Part shown: piece after piece, positions 1-6,961 of the stretch
Numbering within the stretch: position 1 is the stretch's first letter
Layout: each line of letters opens with the position of its first letter
Assembly (NCBI GenBank): GCA_964542255.1
Contig: CAZITV010000103.1
Location: 1 to 8,354 of the forward strand
Source of the DNA: CAYMSF01 sp964542255
GTDB taxonomy: Bacteria; Verrucomicrobiota; Lentisphaeria; Victivallales; Victivallaceae
Length of the DNA stretch: 8,354 nucleotides
Reading direction: 5' to 3'
Notes under the pieces: generated by a model
The model's input: only the letters and a program-made list of their open reading frames with translations
Database searches by the model: none
Told to the model about the DNA's origin: nothing
Made by a program: the position numbers and the translations under genes

Positions 1-140
1 ACAAAAAAACTATTGGTGTATTGACAAAATACCTCTCATAGGAGTTTTGCAATTATCTCTATTCATAAAGATACTGTTGAAATTAAAAGCAGATTACGGT
101 GAGATGCCGTCCATCAGTCTGAGTCCAAAATGGTACTCCA
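1..140. other. Left-edge non-coding stretch, no supported gene
   Basis: This AT-rich stretch lies beyond the 3' end of the minus-strand membrane protein gene. A TTGACA hexamer occurs on the plus strand at 21-26, but no acceptable -10 element follows at 16-18 bases and no plus-strand reading frame starts after it. A minus-strand frame does run through 83-322, but it overlaps the real gene in another frame and has no family features. I see no clear terminator for the membrane protein gene here; only a 4-bp stem (GATG/CATC) is visible near 104-116. Confidence 0.4.
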
Positions 141-842
141 TTAGAAGCTTTGCCGGTAGTGGTGGAGCAGGGAGTGAAGATTAAAATCACCTTCAAAATC
201 TTTTTCCATCGCGGTACCCAGCATTTGCCGTTCTGATTTAAAGATAGTGCATAACCCAGTTTTAAATTCAAAGATTCCCCATTCCTTGTTTGCGGAGTTG
301 TTGGGTAGAATATTGCGTTCAAATAACAGGAATTTCCGGTCGAAAGTTATTTTAGTGATATTGGTAATTGTTTCAGTAGATTTTTCGTTCAATTCGGTGA
401 CTGTTTCGCCACTGAATTTTTCCAGAGTTCCAAGATAGAAATCTTCAACAATGGTAATTTGAAACGGAAAAACCAGCGGGAGCCGCCACCAATTTTGCTG
501 ACCTGAGAAAGTATAAAAATCTTTAGGTATCAATTTTAATTCGGCCGGAGACAATCCTGATTGAAGCAGCATGATGCGTTTACGCAAGTTTTCCTGTTTG
601 GCTAAGTTGTCTTGTTTGGTTTGAGTTTCGGAGTAGGCAAAATTTGCGGCAATAATTTTCCCGGTATGCCAGAAAATAAGGATGCCCAGCGCCATCATTA
701 AAGCCATCGCGAGGCAGAGGCTGATAAGCAGCATCCATATTTTTTTTGGACTGTTTTCCAATACCATTTTTAGCAGTCCGGCCAGTAAAATAAAAACTAC
801 TATGGCAGCAATAATGAAAACAACTAGATAAATCTCGAGCAT
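141..842 (-). CDS. Hypothetical two-helix membrane protein
   Basis: I do not recognise the family of this 233-residue protein. Two strongly hydrophobic segments at about residues 4-27 and 35-58 are joined by a short basic loop (SPKK), so it is probably a hairpin anchored in the inner membrane with both ends on the same side. Residues about 71-92 are polar, rich in Gln, Lys and Glu, and likely helical. Residues about 107-233 look like a soluble alternating-strand domain, with notable aromatic clusters NWWRLPLVFPF (117-127) and FLLFE (171-175). The ATG start is preceded by a weak GGAA site on the minus strand (851-854). It lies 157 bases downstream of the hybrid kinase gene on the same strand, so it could be read through from it or have its own promoter. 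The frame is intact and its composition resembles its neighbours. No function is proposed. Confidence 0.8.
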   Translation of the reverse strand: MLEIYLVVFIIAAIVVFILLAGLLKMVLENSPKKIWMLLISLCLAMALMMALGILIFWHTGKIIAANFAYSETQTKQDNLAKQENLRKRIMLLQSGLSPAELKLIPKDFYTFSGQQNWWRLPLVFPFQITIVEDFYLGTLEKFSGETVTELNEKSTETITNITKITFDRKFLLFERNILPNNSANKEWGIFEFKTGLCTIFKSERQMLGTAMEKDFEGDFNLHSLLHHYRQSF

Positions 843-857
843 GTTAATATTTCCAAC

Positions 858-863
858 ATTATA
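858..863 (-). promoter_or_regulatory. Possible -10 element upstream of the membrane protein gene
   Basis: A perfect TATAAT hexamer reads on the minus strand 15 bases before the ATG. The matching -35 position (about 881-886) reads AGTTTT, a poor match, and falls inside the proximal arm of the 14-bp inverted repeat. If used, the leader would be only about 8 bases and would barely include the weak GGAA ribosome site. In AT-rich DNA this may be chance. Confidence 0.25.
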
Positions 864-876
864 GGCAAATGAATTA

Positions 877-949
877 TCAAAAAACTTATTTGCACAGACG
901 CTTTTGTTTGTATTCCCCTGCTAAAAAATAACCACAATAAGTTTTTTGA
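877..949. repeat. 14-bp perfect inverted repeat with 45-base spacer
   Basis: The left arm 877-890 (TCAAAAAACTTATT) is the exact reverse complement of the right arm 936-949 (AATAAGTTTTTTGA); the spacer is 891-935. It lies in the gap between the hybrid kinase stop and the membrane protein start. Each arm carries a run of six A or T, so a transcript on either strand would form an AT-rich 14-bp stem with a U run in its 3' arm. It lacks the GC-rich stem of a classical intrinsic terminator. No clear target-site duplication flanks it. It could be a weak bidirectional terminator, a pair of operator half-sites, or a small repeat element; the sequence does not decide. Confidence 0.6.
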
Positions 950-999
950 AACGATACTGTGGAAATAATTAGACTGTGGCGGTTAACTGTATGGCTAGA

Positions 1000-3279
1000 T
1001 CACGTATCTTTTTTTTCCGGAGGCGATATAAATTTGCTGACTATATCCATCACGATATCTTTTTTCACCGGTTTAGTAATAAAATCATCCATGCCGGCGG
1101 CGATGCAGGCTTCTCTATCTTCTTTCATCGCATTGGCAGTCATCGCTATAATTGGAACATGCCGGCCGGTTTTTTGTTCAATTTTACGAATTTCCTGTGT
1201 CGCGGTGATGCCATCCATAATCGGCATTTGCATATCCATGAAAATTAGGTCATAGCGGTGGTGCCGATAAAGTTCAACTGCTTCCAAACCATTCTCCGCC
1301 GGTTCAATTAAGGCATTGATTTTGTCAAACAGTTTGATGACGAGAATGCGGTTAATCTTGTTATCTTCAGCCAGTAATATTTTTATTCCAGGTCGAATAT
1401 CCGCGGTTGTTGACAAGGAAATTTTTTCTACGATTGTATCTTGAGGATTAATGTGTTTATATCCAAACGGCAGAATAAAAGTAAATTCACTGCCGATGCC
1501 TGGTTCGCTTTTCAGGTTGATTTCACCGCCCATCAGACGCACAATTTTACTGGAAATGGATAGACCAAGTCCGGTGCCGCCGTATTTGCGTGAAACAGAA
1601 CCATCTGCTTGAATAAATGCTTCAAAAATGATTTTTTGTTTGTCATCAGCGATGCCAATCCCTGAGTCTTTAACCAGGAACGTGAGAATCGCCTGGCGGT
1701 CTTCAAATTTATTTAATTTGATTTTTAGGACAACAGACCCTTTGTGAGTAAACTTGATTGCGTTGGATACTAGATTGACAATTACCTGCAGCAGCTTATT
1801 CTGGTCGCCAATCAGGCATTTGGGGATTTCCGGGTCAACATACCAATAAAATTGAATACCTGATTCCTGCGCGCGCATTGCCAAAGATTTTAATGACGGG
1901 GACAGCGCTTCTTCAAGTTCAAATTTGTTCTTTTCAATCTCCATTTTTCCTGACTCGATTTTTGATAGGTCGAGGATTTCATTGATAATGGTCAGGAGAG
2001 TATAGGATGATTGCAGAACAATTGGAATGAGTTCCTTTCGTTCCTGTTCAGTTTTTGCTTCGCTCAATAGTTCAGTCATACCGATAATACCGTTAAGCGG
2101 GGTGCGCAATTCGTGGCTCATATTGGCGAGGAAAATACTTTTGGCATCGTTGGCGGATTCTGCCTGTTCTTTTGCTTTCTTTAATTCTTTTTCGACGGCG
2201 ATTCGAGAAATAATTTCTTTTTCCAGACCGGTGTTTTTTGATTCAACTAATTCTTTGCGGAGCTTTTCTTCTTTGAGACGGTCTTCCAACCGTTTGCTGC
2301 GAAAAAAGTTAAAGGAGATGAAGATTACGCCAATCAGTACCACGCAAAGCAAAATAATCAGAATCATTAACAGCTGGTAATATTGGTCTACAACTAATAT
2401 CGAACGTTTTGGGGTCAGTGAAACCAGACGGAACGGCGTGTGGTCAACCGGTAATTTAATGAAAACATTATTCGCACGGCCAAAGTCCTTTGTTGAAATT
2501 GGCACCGGAACGCCTTGTTTGTCAAAATAGAGCGGCAGCACCTGGGTCGCCGGTAATTTGCTCAAGTAGTCTGTATCAGGTTCATATCTAAATCCGGCAT
2601 CAAGTTTATATAACACGGTGTTGCGGTACATCATCGCATAGAGAAAACTATCTGAACCACTTTGCCAGGATTTTCTAAATAATCCGTCAAGAAATATTTC
2701 CCAGGAAGGAAACGCCACCAGCATTCCGCAAAAACGGTCTGCGGTATAGCATGGCGACTTGATGATAACATCCATCGCTGTGCTTGTGCCGTTCGGAATC
2801 ATCTCAATGGCTTTTGATTTTTTGGACAACAGTATCGACCATGTGCCTGCTGCCGGAGAATCCGGCAGACCGCCGGTGTCAACAATGACGTTGCCGGTAC
2901 GGTCAAGCAATACCATCCGGAAGAAGATATTGCGGTTATCAACTTTTTCTGTATCAATAAAGTTGCGGAACAACTTTTGAATTTCTTCAATGTTTTGATT
3001 ATTGGTTTCCGTAGATTGCTTCGTGGTGGCGTCGCGGAAATAATTATCAATTGCGCGGTTATTGGATAAACTCTCAATATCATTGCGGCGTTCAAAGAAA
3101 AAGTAGCTGATTAACATCGCAATTTTTTGGTTTTCATCGCGAAATTTTTCCAGAGCCCGGTCACGCATTTCCGAATCATAAAGATAGATAAAACCAAAAA
3201 ATAATGCAAAAAAGAAAACGAGCGCCGTCACCGTAACGACTGTCGCTGTTGTTCGCGCTATTCTTGACAAAAAAAACAT
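1000..3279 (-). CDS. Hybrid sensor histidine kinase / response regulator
   Basis: This is a 759-residue inner-membrane sensor that autophosphorylates on His and passes the phosphate to its own receiver Asp. In order: membrane helix (about 12-34); extracytoplasmic sensor region (35-299) whose N-terminal half resembles a Cache-type domain and which carries two cysteines, C177 and C184; second helix (301-325); a charged coiled coil (about 328-375); HisKA with phospho-acceptor H389 in SHELRTPLNG; and HATPase_c with the N box (N502, N506), G1 box DSGIG (538-542) and G2 box GGTGLGL (567-573). The C-terminal receiver (about 632-750) has acidic E637/D638, phospho-acceptor D682 in MDMQMPIMDG, T714 and K736, so all key residues are present. 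There is no HPt or output domain, so phosphotransfer to a partner encoded elsewhere is expected. The ATG has a good AAGGAT ribosome site 7 bases upstream. The family call is firm; the signal and regulon are unknown. Confidence 0.96.
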   Translation of the reverse strand: MFFLSRIARTTATVVTVTALVFFFALFFGFIYLYDSEMRDRALEKFRDENQKIAMLISYFFFERRNDIESLSNNRAIDNYFRDATTKQSTETNNQNIEEIQKLFRNFIDTEKVDNRNIFFRMVLLDRTGNVIVDTGGLPDSPAAGTWSILLSKKSKAIEMIPNGTSTAMDVIIKSPCYTADRFCGMLVAFPSWEIFLDGLFRKSWQSGSDSFLYAMMYRNTVLYKLDAGFRYEPDTDYLSKLPATQVLPLYFDKQGVPVPISTKDFGRANNVFIKLPVDHTPFRLVSLTPKRSILVVDQYYQLLMILIILLCVVLIGVIFISFNFFRSKRLEDRLKEEKLRKELVESKNTGLEKEIISRIAVEKELKKAKEQAESANDAKSIFLANMSHELRTPLNGIIGMTELLSEAKTEQERKELIPIVLQSSYTLLTIINEILDLSKIESGKMEIEKNKFELEEALSPSLKSLAMRAQESGIQFYWYVDPEIPKCLIGDQNKLLQVIVNLVSNAIKFTHKGSVVLKIKLNKFEDRQAILTFLVKDSGIGIADDKQKIIFEAFIQADGSVSRKYGGTGLGLSISSKIVRLMGGEINLKSEPGIGSEFTFILPFGYKHINPQDTIVEKISLSTTADIRPGIKILLAEDNKINRILVIKLFDKINALIEPAENGLEAVELYRHHRYDLIFMDMQMPIMDGITATQEIRKIEQKTGRHVPIIAMTANAMKEDREACIAAGMDDFITKPVKKDIVMDIVSKFISPPEKKDT

Positions 3280-3286
3280 TATGCTT

Positions 3287-3292
3287 ATCCTT
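3287..3292 (-). promoter_or_regulatory. Shine-Dalgarno site for the hybrid kinase
   Basis: AAGGAT reads on the minus strand 7 bases before the ATG at 3279. It supports that start, which also places a typical basic-then-hydrophobic first membrane segment at the N terminus. Confidence 0.65.
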
Positions 3293-3333
3293 ATTAAAAA
3301 ACTATCGCTCTACATAATATATATCTGTTTGCT

Positions 3334-3362
3334 TTGCTAAAACAAGTTGACTATATTATAAA
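3334..3362 (+). promoter_or_regulatory. Candidate sigma-70 promoter for the racemase-xerD-apbE cluster
   Basis: TTGCTA (3334-3339) and TATAAA (3357-3362) are separated by 17 bases, matching 4 of 6 and 5 of 6 consensus positions. Transcription would begin near 3369, inside a run of nine A (3366-3374), giving a leader of about 28 bases. The whole 3301-3362 stretch is very AT-rich, and the divergent kinase promoter must also lie here, so other hexamer pairs are possible. Confidence 0.4.
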
Positions 3363-3396
3363 GTGAAAAAAAAATAAGAAAAATAGATGCTAAAAT

Positions 3397-4122
3397 ATGA
3401 GTAAACAATCTTTGACCATTGGTATCCTGGGCGGAATGGGACCTGCCGCTACAGTTGATATCTTTTCTAAAATAGTGCGTTTGACTCCGGCGGTCAAAGA
3501 TGAAGACCATATCCGGGTCATTATTGATAATAATCCCAAAATTCCCAATCGTATTGCCGCCTATTATGGCCGTGGTGCAGATCCCTCTCCGGCGATGCTT
3601 GCATCGGCGCAGAGTTTGGAGCGCGCCGGCGCTGATTTTATTATTATGCCATGCAACACCGCGCATCTTTTTGTTAAAAACTTTGAGAAGCAATTGAAAG
3701 TTCCGTTCTTAAGTATGGTAGATACTACTATCGGGTACATCCGCAGGAAGCATCCCGGGGTCAGCAAGGCAGGTATTCTCGGCACTACGCCAACCGTTGA
3801 ATCAGGTTTGTACCGCCGGCTTGAAGAAATCAATATCTCGCTTGTCGCGCCTGAAAAAGAACTGCAGAATAATGCCGTTATGGAGGCAATATTCGGCTTG
3901 CAGGGTATTAAGGCCGGCAGCAATTCCATTATTCCGCGCGAACTGCTGCTGGTTGCCGCCGCGCAAATGGCGCGCAATGGCGCGGAAATCATCCTTCTGG
4001 CGTGCACCGAATTGCCGATTGTAATGCGGTCGGATGATGTAGCGGTGCCACTGCTGGATTTGAATTTAATTCTTGCCGAAGCCGCAGTCAATAAGGCGCT
4101 TGGCATCAATGCGGAAGCATAA
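3397..4122 (+). CDS. Aspartate/glutamate-family amino acid racemase
   Basis: This 241-residue protein is a cytoplasmic, cofactor-independent racemase of the Asp/Glu/hydantoin racemase superfamily. The family inverts the alpha carbon with two cysteines acting as acid and base. The N-terminal GILGGMGPAAT (9-19) is the hallmark of the aspartate racemase branch (RacX/YgeA-like). The two catalytic cysteines are visible as C86 in MPCNTAH and C203 in LACTELP, one in each half of the pseudo-symmetric fold. Length is typical and the frame intact. The true substrate (Asp, Glu or a broader set) cannot be read from sequence; GGMGP favours the aspartate or broad-specificity group over MurI glutamate racemase. 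There is no clear Shine-Dalgarno site before the ATG. It is the first gene of a tight three-gene cluster, ending 2 bases before xerD. Confidence 0.92.
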   Translation: MSKQSLTIGILGGMGPAATVDIFSKIVRLTPAVKDEDHIRVIIDNNPKIPNRIAAYYGRGADPSPAMLASAQSLERAGADFIIMPCNTAHLFVKNFEKQLKVPFLSMVDTTIGYIRRKHPGVSKAGILGTTPTVESGLYRRLEEINISLVAPEKELQNNAVMEAIFGLQGIKAGSNSIIPRELLLVAAAQMARNGAEIILLACTELPIVMRSDDVAVPLLDLNLILAEAAVNKALGINAEA

Positions 4123-4124
4123 TT

Positions 4125-5018
4125 ATGGAACAGGCACTTGAGCATTTTTCCGGTTTTTTGCTGTTGGAACGCGGGTTAAGCAGTAATTCTATTAGTGCAT
4201 ATAACTCGGATTTGCGTGATTTTATTCGATTTCTGCGTGACGCTCAGATAAGTGCATACAGTCAAGTTGAACGCGACTCAGTGATGGAATTCCTGCAGCG
4301 CCTCAAAGAGCTGGGCATGGAAACTTCAACCATTGCGAGAAAACTGGTTGCCATTAAAGTTTTTTTTCGGTATTTGTTTCAAGAGCGGATCATTAATAAA
4401 GATATTACTGAGGTGATGGATTCACCAAAATTGTGGCAACTTTTGCCAGATTTCCTCTCTATCGCGGAAGTTGATGCGCTGTTGCGCGCCTTTCCCGCCG
4501 GCAAAGACCCGTTATTATTTCGTAACCGCACTATTATGGAGGTTTTATATGCCTGCGGACTGCGGGTGTCTGAAGCGGCTAATCTGCTAATCAGCGGTGT
4601 GCGTTTCGATGAAGAAATTCTTCTTGTCAAAGGCAAAGGGAGCAAAGAGCGGATTGTCCCGATTGGTAAAACGGCATTGAAGTTCTTGTCGCGTTATCTG
4701 GCGGAAATTAGACCTCAACTTTTGAAGGACGAGTCGCGTTCTGAGGTTGTTTTTCTCTCTAAAAATGGGCGGGCGCTTAATCGTGAGTGGATATGGAGTC
4801 TGATCAAGACCGCGGCGCGCACTGCCGGCATTAGTAAAAATATCTATCCGCATACCCTGCGCCACTCATTTGCCAGTCACCTCCTCGAAAATGGCGCTGA
4901 CTTGAGAGTAATTCAGGAGATGCTCGGTCATGCGGATATCTCCACCACTCAAATTTATACCCATGTTGATCATAAACGGCTGCTTCAGGTACATAAAGCT
5001 TTTCATCCCAGAGGGTGA
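4125..5018 (+). CDS. xerD: Site-specific tyrosine recombinase, XerD type
   Basis: This 297-residue recombinase belongs to the family that, with XerC, resolves chromosome dimers at dif under FtsK control. The N-terminal SAM-like core-binding domain (about 1-100) includes the typical ERGLSSNSISAYNSDLRDF segment. The C-terminal catalytic domain has the complete set: R147 (CGLRVSE), K171 (KGKGSKER), H243 and R246 (PHTLRHSFA), H269 (LGHA) and nucleophile Y278 (QIYTHV). The C-terminal tail, with KRLLQVHKAFHPRG, resembles XerD rather than XerC, so xerD is preferred. Length is as expected for Xer proteins and no phage or integron context is present, which argues for the housekeeping enzyme. A weak GGAAG lies 7 bases before the ATG, inside the end of the racemase gene. 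The stop is followed after 3 bases by the apbE start. Confidence 0.92.
   Translation: MEQALEHFSGFLLLERGLSSNSISAYNSDLRDFIRFLRDAQISAYSQVERDSVMEFLQRLKELGMETSTIARKLVAIKVFFRYLFQERIINKDITEVMDSPKLWQLLPDFLSIAEVDALLRAFPAGKDPLLFRNRTIMEVLYACGLRVSEAANLLISGVRFDEEILLVKGKGSKERIVPIGKTALKFLSRYLAEIRPQLLKDESRSEVVFLSKNGRALNREWIWSLIKTAARTAGISKNIYPHTLRHSFASHLLENGADLRVIQEMLGHADISTTQIYTHVDHKRLLQVHKAFHPRG
5011..5015 (+). promoter_or_regulatory. Shine-Dalgarno site for apbE inside the end of xerD
   Basis: GAGGG lies 6 bases before the ATG at 5022 and is part of the last codons of xerD. The embedding of the ribosome site in the upstream gene, plus the 3-base gap, suggests the two are co-transcribed and possibly translationally coupled. 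Confidence 0.65.
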
Positions 5019-5021
5019 GTT

Positions 5022-6116
5022 ATGAGTATAAAGCCCGCTAAACTTTCCCGCCTTTTTGTGGTTATAATTTTTTTCCTTGCATTTATTCTTGCTCTACTAT
5101 CCGCCTTGCTGTTTCCTGCCAAAGAAAGTGTTTGTGCGTATTTTGCCGAAGAGAGCGGTGCGATGGTCTGGCGGCAGCAAAGTTTTCCAGTTATGGGTAC
5201 AATGGTTGAAGTAAATCTTTATGGCCGCAGTGCTGACCTGGATGCCGCGGTTGATGAAGTAAGAACTGAGTTCAACAAAGTTCATAATATTTGTAATGTT
5301 TTTGACCCGAATAGTGAATTATCCAGGCTTAACGCAACTGCCGCAGTGCGGGCAGTCCGCACTTCTCCGCTTTTGACTGAAATCCTGCAGCGCTCCAGAG
5401 AAGCCTATGAACGTACGGATCACGCTTTTGATATTTCGGTTAAACCGCTGATGGGGCTGTGGGGATTTCACCGCAAACGCAATACTATGCCATCGCAGCC
5501 TGAGATATCTGCCGCACTGCACCAAGTCGGTTTAAATAAGGTGATTTTTAACGATGTCGAACATTATGTAAAATTTACCGTGCCCGGGATGGCTTTTGAT
5601 TTGGGTGGTATCGCCAAGGGGGTTGCGCTGAGCCGTGCCGTGGCAGTGGCAAAAAAACATCATATCAACACTGGCATTATCAACGCCGGTGGTAATCTGT
5701 ATTGTCTGCCGGAGCTGCCGGACGGACGCAAATTTAATGTCATCGGCATTCGCCATCCATTCGACACAGATGCAATTTACGGTTCGGTCAATGTGAACGG
5801 CAAGGCGGTGTCAACCAGTGGCGGTTACGAACGGTTTGTTACTATTGCTGGTCAAACTTATGCTCATATTATGGATCCGCGTACCGGGATGCCTGCCAAT
5901 CAAATTGTTGCTGTAACCGTGGTTGCCGCTGATGCCACCATCGCAGATTATCTTTCCACTGCTATTTTTGTTGGAGGCGCATCATTTTTAGCCAACGTCA
6001 GTAAAAATTTTCCTGATGCCGCCGGAGTTATTTTTCAGCTCAACCCCGACCATACCATCCATACTGTAACTTTCGGCAATATTGACTACCAAAAAATCAA
6101 TCCTGAACAGCAGTAA
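5022..6116 (+). CDS. apbE: FAD:protein FMN transferase (ApbE family)
   Basis: This 364-residue enzyme transfers FMN from FAD onto a Thr or Ser side chain of exported or membrane proteins, such as NqrB/NqrC, RnfG/RnfD and other FMN-binding-domain proteins. An N-terminal hydrophobic segment (about 11-31) is a signal peptide or anchor; no lipobox surrounds C38, so it is probably not a lipoprotein, and cleavage after A39 or A42 is plausible. Family motifs follow in order: MGT (58-60), SELSRLN (98-104), FDISV (136-140), DLGGIAKG (193-200), NAGGNL (221-226), STSGGYE (264-270), HIMDPRTG (282-289) and the metal-binding tail region with D304, D309 and T313. All expected elements are present and length is normal. 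No Nqr, Rnf or FMN-binding target gene lies in the window, so its substrate is encoded elsewhere. It is the last gene of the racemase-xerD cluster and converges on the amidohydrolase gene 18 bases away. Confidence 0.94.
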   Translation: MSIKPAKLSRLFVVIIFFLAFILALLSALLFPAKESVCAYFAEESGAMVWRQQSFPVMGTMVEVNLYGRSADLDAAVDEVRTEFNKVHNICNVFDPNSELSRLNATAAVRAVRTSPLLTEILQRSREAYERTDHAFDISVKPLMGLWGFHRKRNTMPSQPEISAALHQVGLNKVIFNDVEHYVKFTVPGMAFDLGGIAKGVALSRAVAVAKKHHINTGIINAGGNLYCLPELPDGRKFNVIGIRHPFDTDAIYGSVNVNGKAVSTSGGYERFVTIAGQTYAHIMDPRTGMPANQIVAVTVVAADATIADYLSTAIFVGGASFLANVSKNFPDAAGVIFQLNPDHTIHTVTFGNIDYQKINPEQQ

Positions 6117-6129
6117 TACAGAATCAGTA

Positions 6130-6151
6130 TAAAATTACCCGGGTAAATTTA
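6130..6151. repeat. Short palindrome in the convergent apbE/amidohydrolase gap
   Basis: TTACCCGGGTAA (6135-6146) is a perfect palindrome. It extends, after one A/A mismatch, by four more complementary bases on each side (TAAA at 6130-6133 and TTTA at 6148-6151). The minus-strand stop codon TAA (6135-6137) lies inside it. As RNA it would make only a short hairpin with a 4-base loop and a weak A/U-rich flank on either strand, so a bidirectional terminator is possible but not strong. Confidence 0.4.
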
Positions 6152-6941
6152 CAGATAAATGCAGCAGTTTAGCGGCGTTCTTGTAGAATATCGCTGATTG
6201 TTCTGAAGCGGAAAGAGGGAGAGCACGAAAAAACTCAACTTCTTGTTTTTGATCCTGCCAGGGGCTATCGGTGCCGAAGATGATGCGGTCAGCGCCGTGG
6301 CGGCGAATCATCGCGGTAATGCGTTCAACGGGTAGATATTTAGAGGTGAATGCGGTATCGAGGTAAACCGGAGCGCCGATGAGATATTGTTCAGCTTCAT
6401 CCCACATCTGCCATCCGCCCAAATGCGCGATGACTAATTTTAGCTGCGGGAAACGCTCGTGGAATTCGCGCAGTTCGCGCGGGGTGCTATGAAATGGCGG
6501 AGAAAAGGCGATGTCTTTGCCGCAATGGGTTAAAACAAAGAGGTCATTATCAATGCATGCCTGCCAGATAGGGGCGAGTTTTGTTTCGGAAAAACGAAAT
6601 TGCTGATATTCCGGATGTACTTTGATGCCTTTCAAGCCGAGCGCGGCAATTTCCTCAATCATTTTTACGGGTTCGGCGCAATGCGGGTGAATTGAACCGG
6701 CAATGATAACGGGATAATGATTATGAGCGGCAGCCCAGCGGTTGATGCCCCGGACGTTATCCGGTGTGTTTGCCAGCGGCAAACCGACTGAACAAGCGAT
6801 ACCTGCAAGCTGCATTGAATGTTTTAAGCCTTCAGCCGTACCATCAGTTGCAGGTTTGATATCTGGAAAGACGGAAATAGCGGACAATGCGCGCTCCACA
6901 ATTTTGGGTGGATAAAAGTGAGTATGAAAGTCAATGATCAT
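6135..6941 (-). CDS. Metal-dependent hydrolase, amidohydrolase-2 family
   Basis: This 268-residue cytoplasmic TIM-barrel hydrolase is of the type grouped in Pfam as Amidohydro_2 (relatives include ACMSD-like decarboxylases and lactone or amide hydrolases). Metal-site residues are visible at the expected places: HTH in DFHTHFYP (H6, H8), H139 in VLTHCG, H173 in VIAHLGG and D225 in GTDSPW. GLKGIKVHPEYQQF (102-115) is a further characteristic strand and turn. There is no signal peptide, and the length fits the short members of the family. The start is placed at the ATG that puts the HxH motif at the very N terminus, as usual; no clear Shine-Dalgarno site precedes it. It lies 44 bases downstream of the reductase gene on the same strand and is probably co-transcribed. 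The substrate is unknown, and both hydrolysis and decarboxylation are possible. Confidence 0.9.
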   Translation of the reverse strand: MIIDFHTHFYPPKIVERALSAISVFPDIKPATDGTAEGLKHSMQLAGIACSVGLPLANTPDNVRGINRWAAAHNHYPVIIAGSIHPHCAEPVKMIEEIAALGLKGIKVHPEYQQFRFSETKLAPIWQACIDNDLFVLTHCGKDIAFSPPFHSTPRELREFHERFPQLKLVIAHLGGWQMWDEAEQYLIGAPVYLDTAFTSKYLPVERITAMIRRHGADRIIFGTDSPWQDQKQEVEFFRALPLSASEQSAIFYKNAAKLLHLSVNLPG

Positions 6942-6961
6942 ATAAGCTAAGCGGAGTATGT

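Noticed and set aside
21..26. TTGACA as a promoter at the left edge
   Set aside because: No -10 element lies at suitable spacing and no gene follows on that strand.
83..322. Minus-strand 79-codon frame running past the end of the membrane protein gene, considered as a frameshifted C terminus
   Set aside because: The membrane protein ends naturally in its own frame. The overlapping frame has no family features and no ribosome site, and there is no sign of a broken domain.
877..949. Inverted repeat as a MITE or insertion-sequence end pair
   Set aside because: No target-site duplication beyond a single base flanks the arms and there is no internal coding remnant, so it is kept only as an unexplained inverted repeat.
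1009..1016. Run of eight T (A8 on the coding strand) near the 3' end of the kinase gene as a phase-variable tract
   Set aside because: Any slippage would only change the last few residues after the receiver domain, so a switching role is unlikely.
3311..3363. Sequences resembling parts of a dif site (CATAATATATATCTGTT and TATATTATAAAGT) upstream of the xerD cluster
   Set aside because: Only the AT-rich core matches known dif sites. The XerC and XerD arms do not align and the first needs a gap. The similarity is explained by AT-rich promoter DNA.
3564..4145. Long antisense frame opposite the racemase gene (193 codons)
   Set aside because: It mirrors a clearly functional racemase, is low in complexity (Ser/Ala/Arg-rich) and has no recognisable domain, so it is a shadow of codon bias.
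4125..5018. Tyrosine recombinase as an integrase marking a mobile element
   Set aside because: Length and motifs fit housekeeping XerD. There are no attachment repeats, tRNA gene or phage/plasmid genes nearby, and it is embedded in a tight cluster of ordinary metabolic genes.
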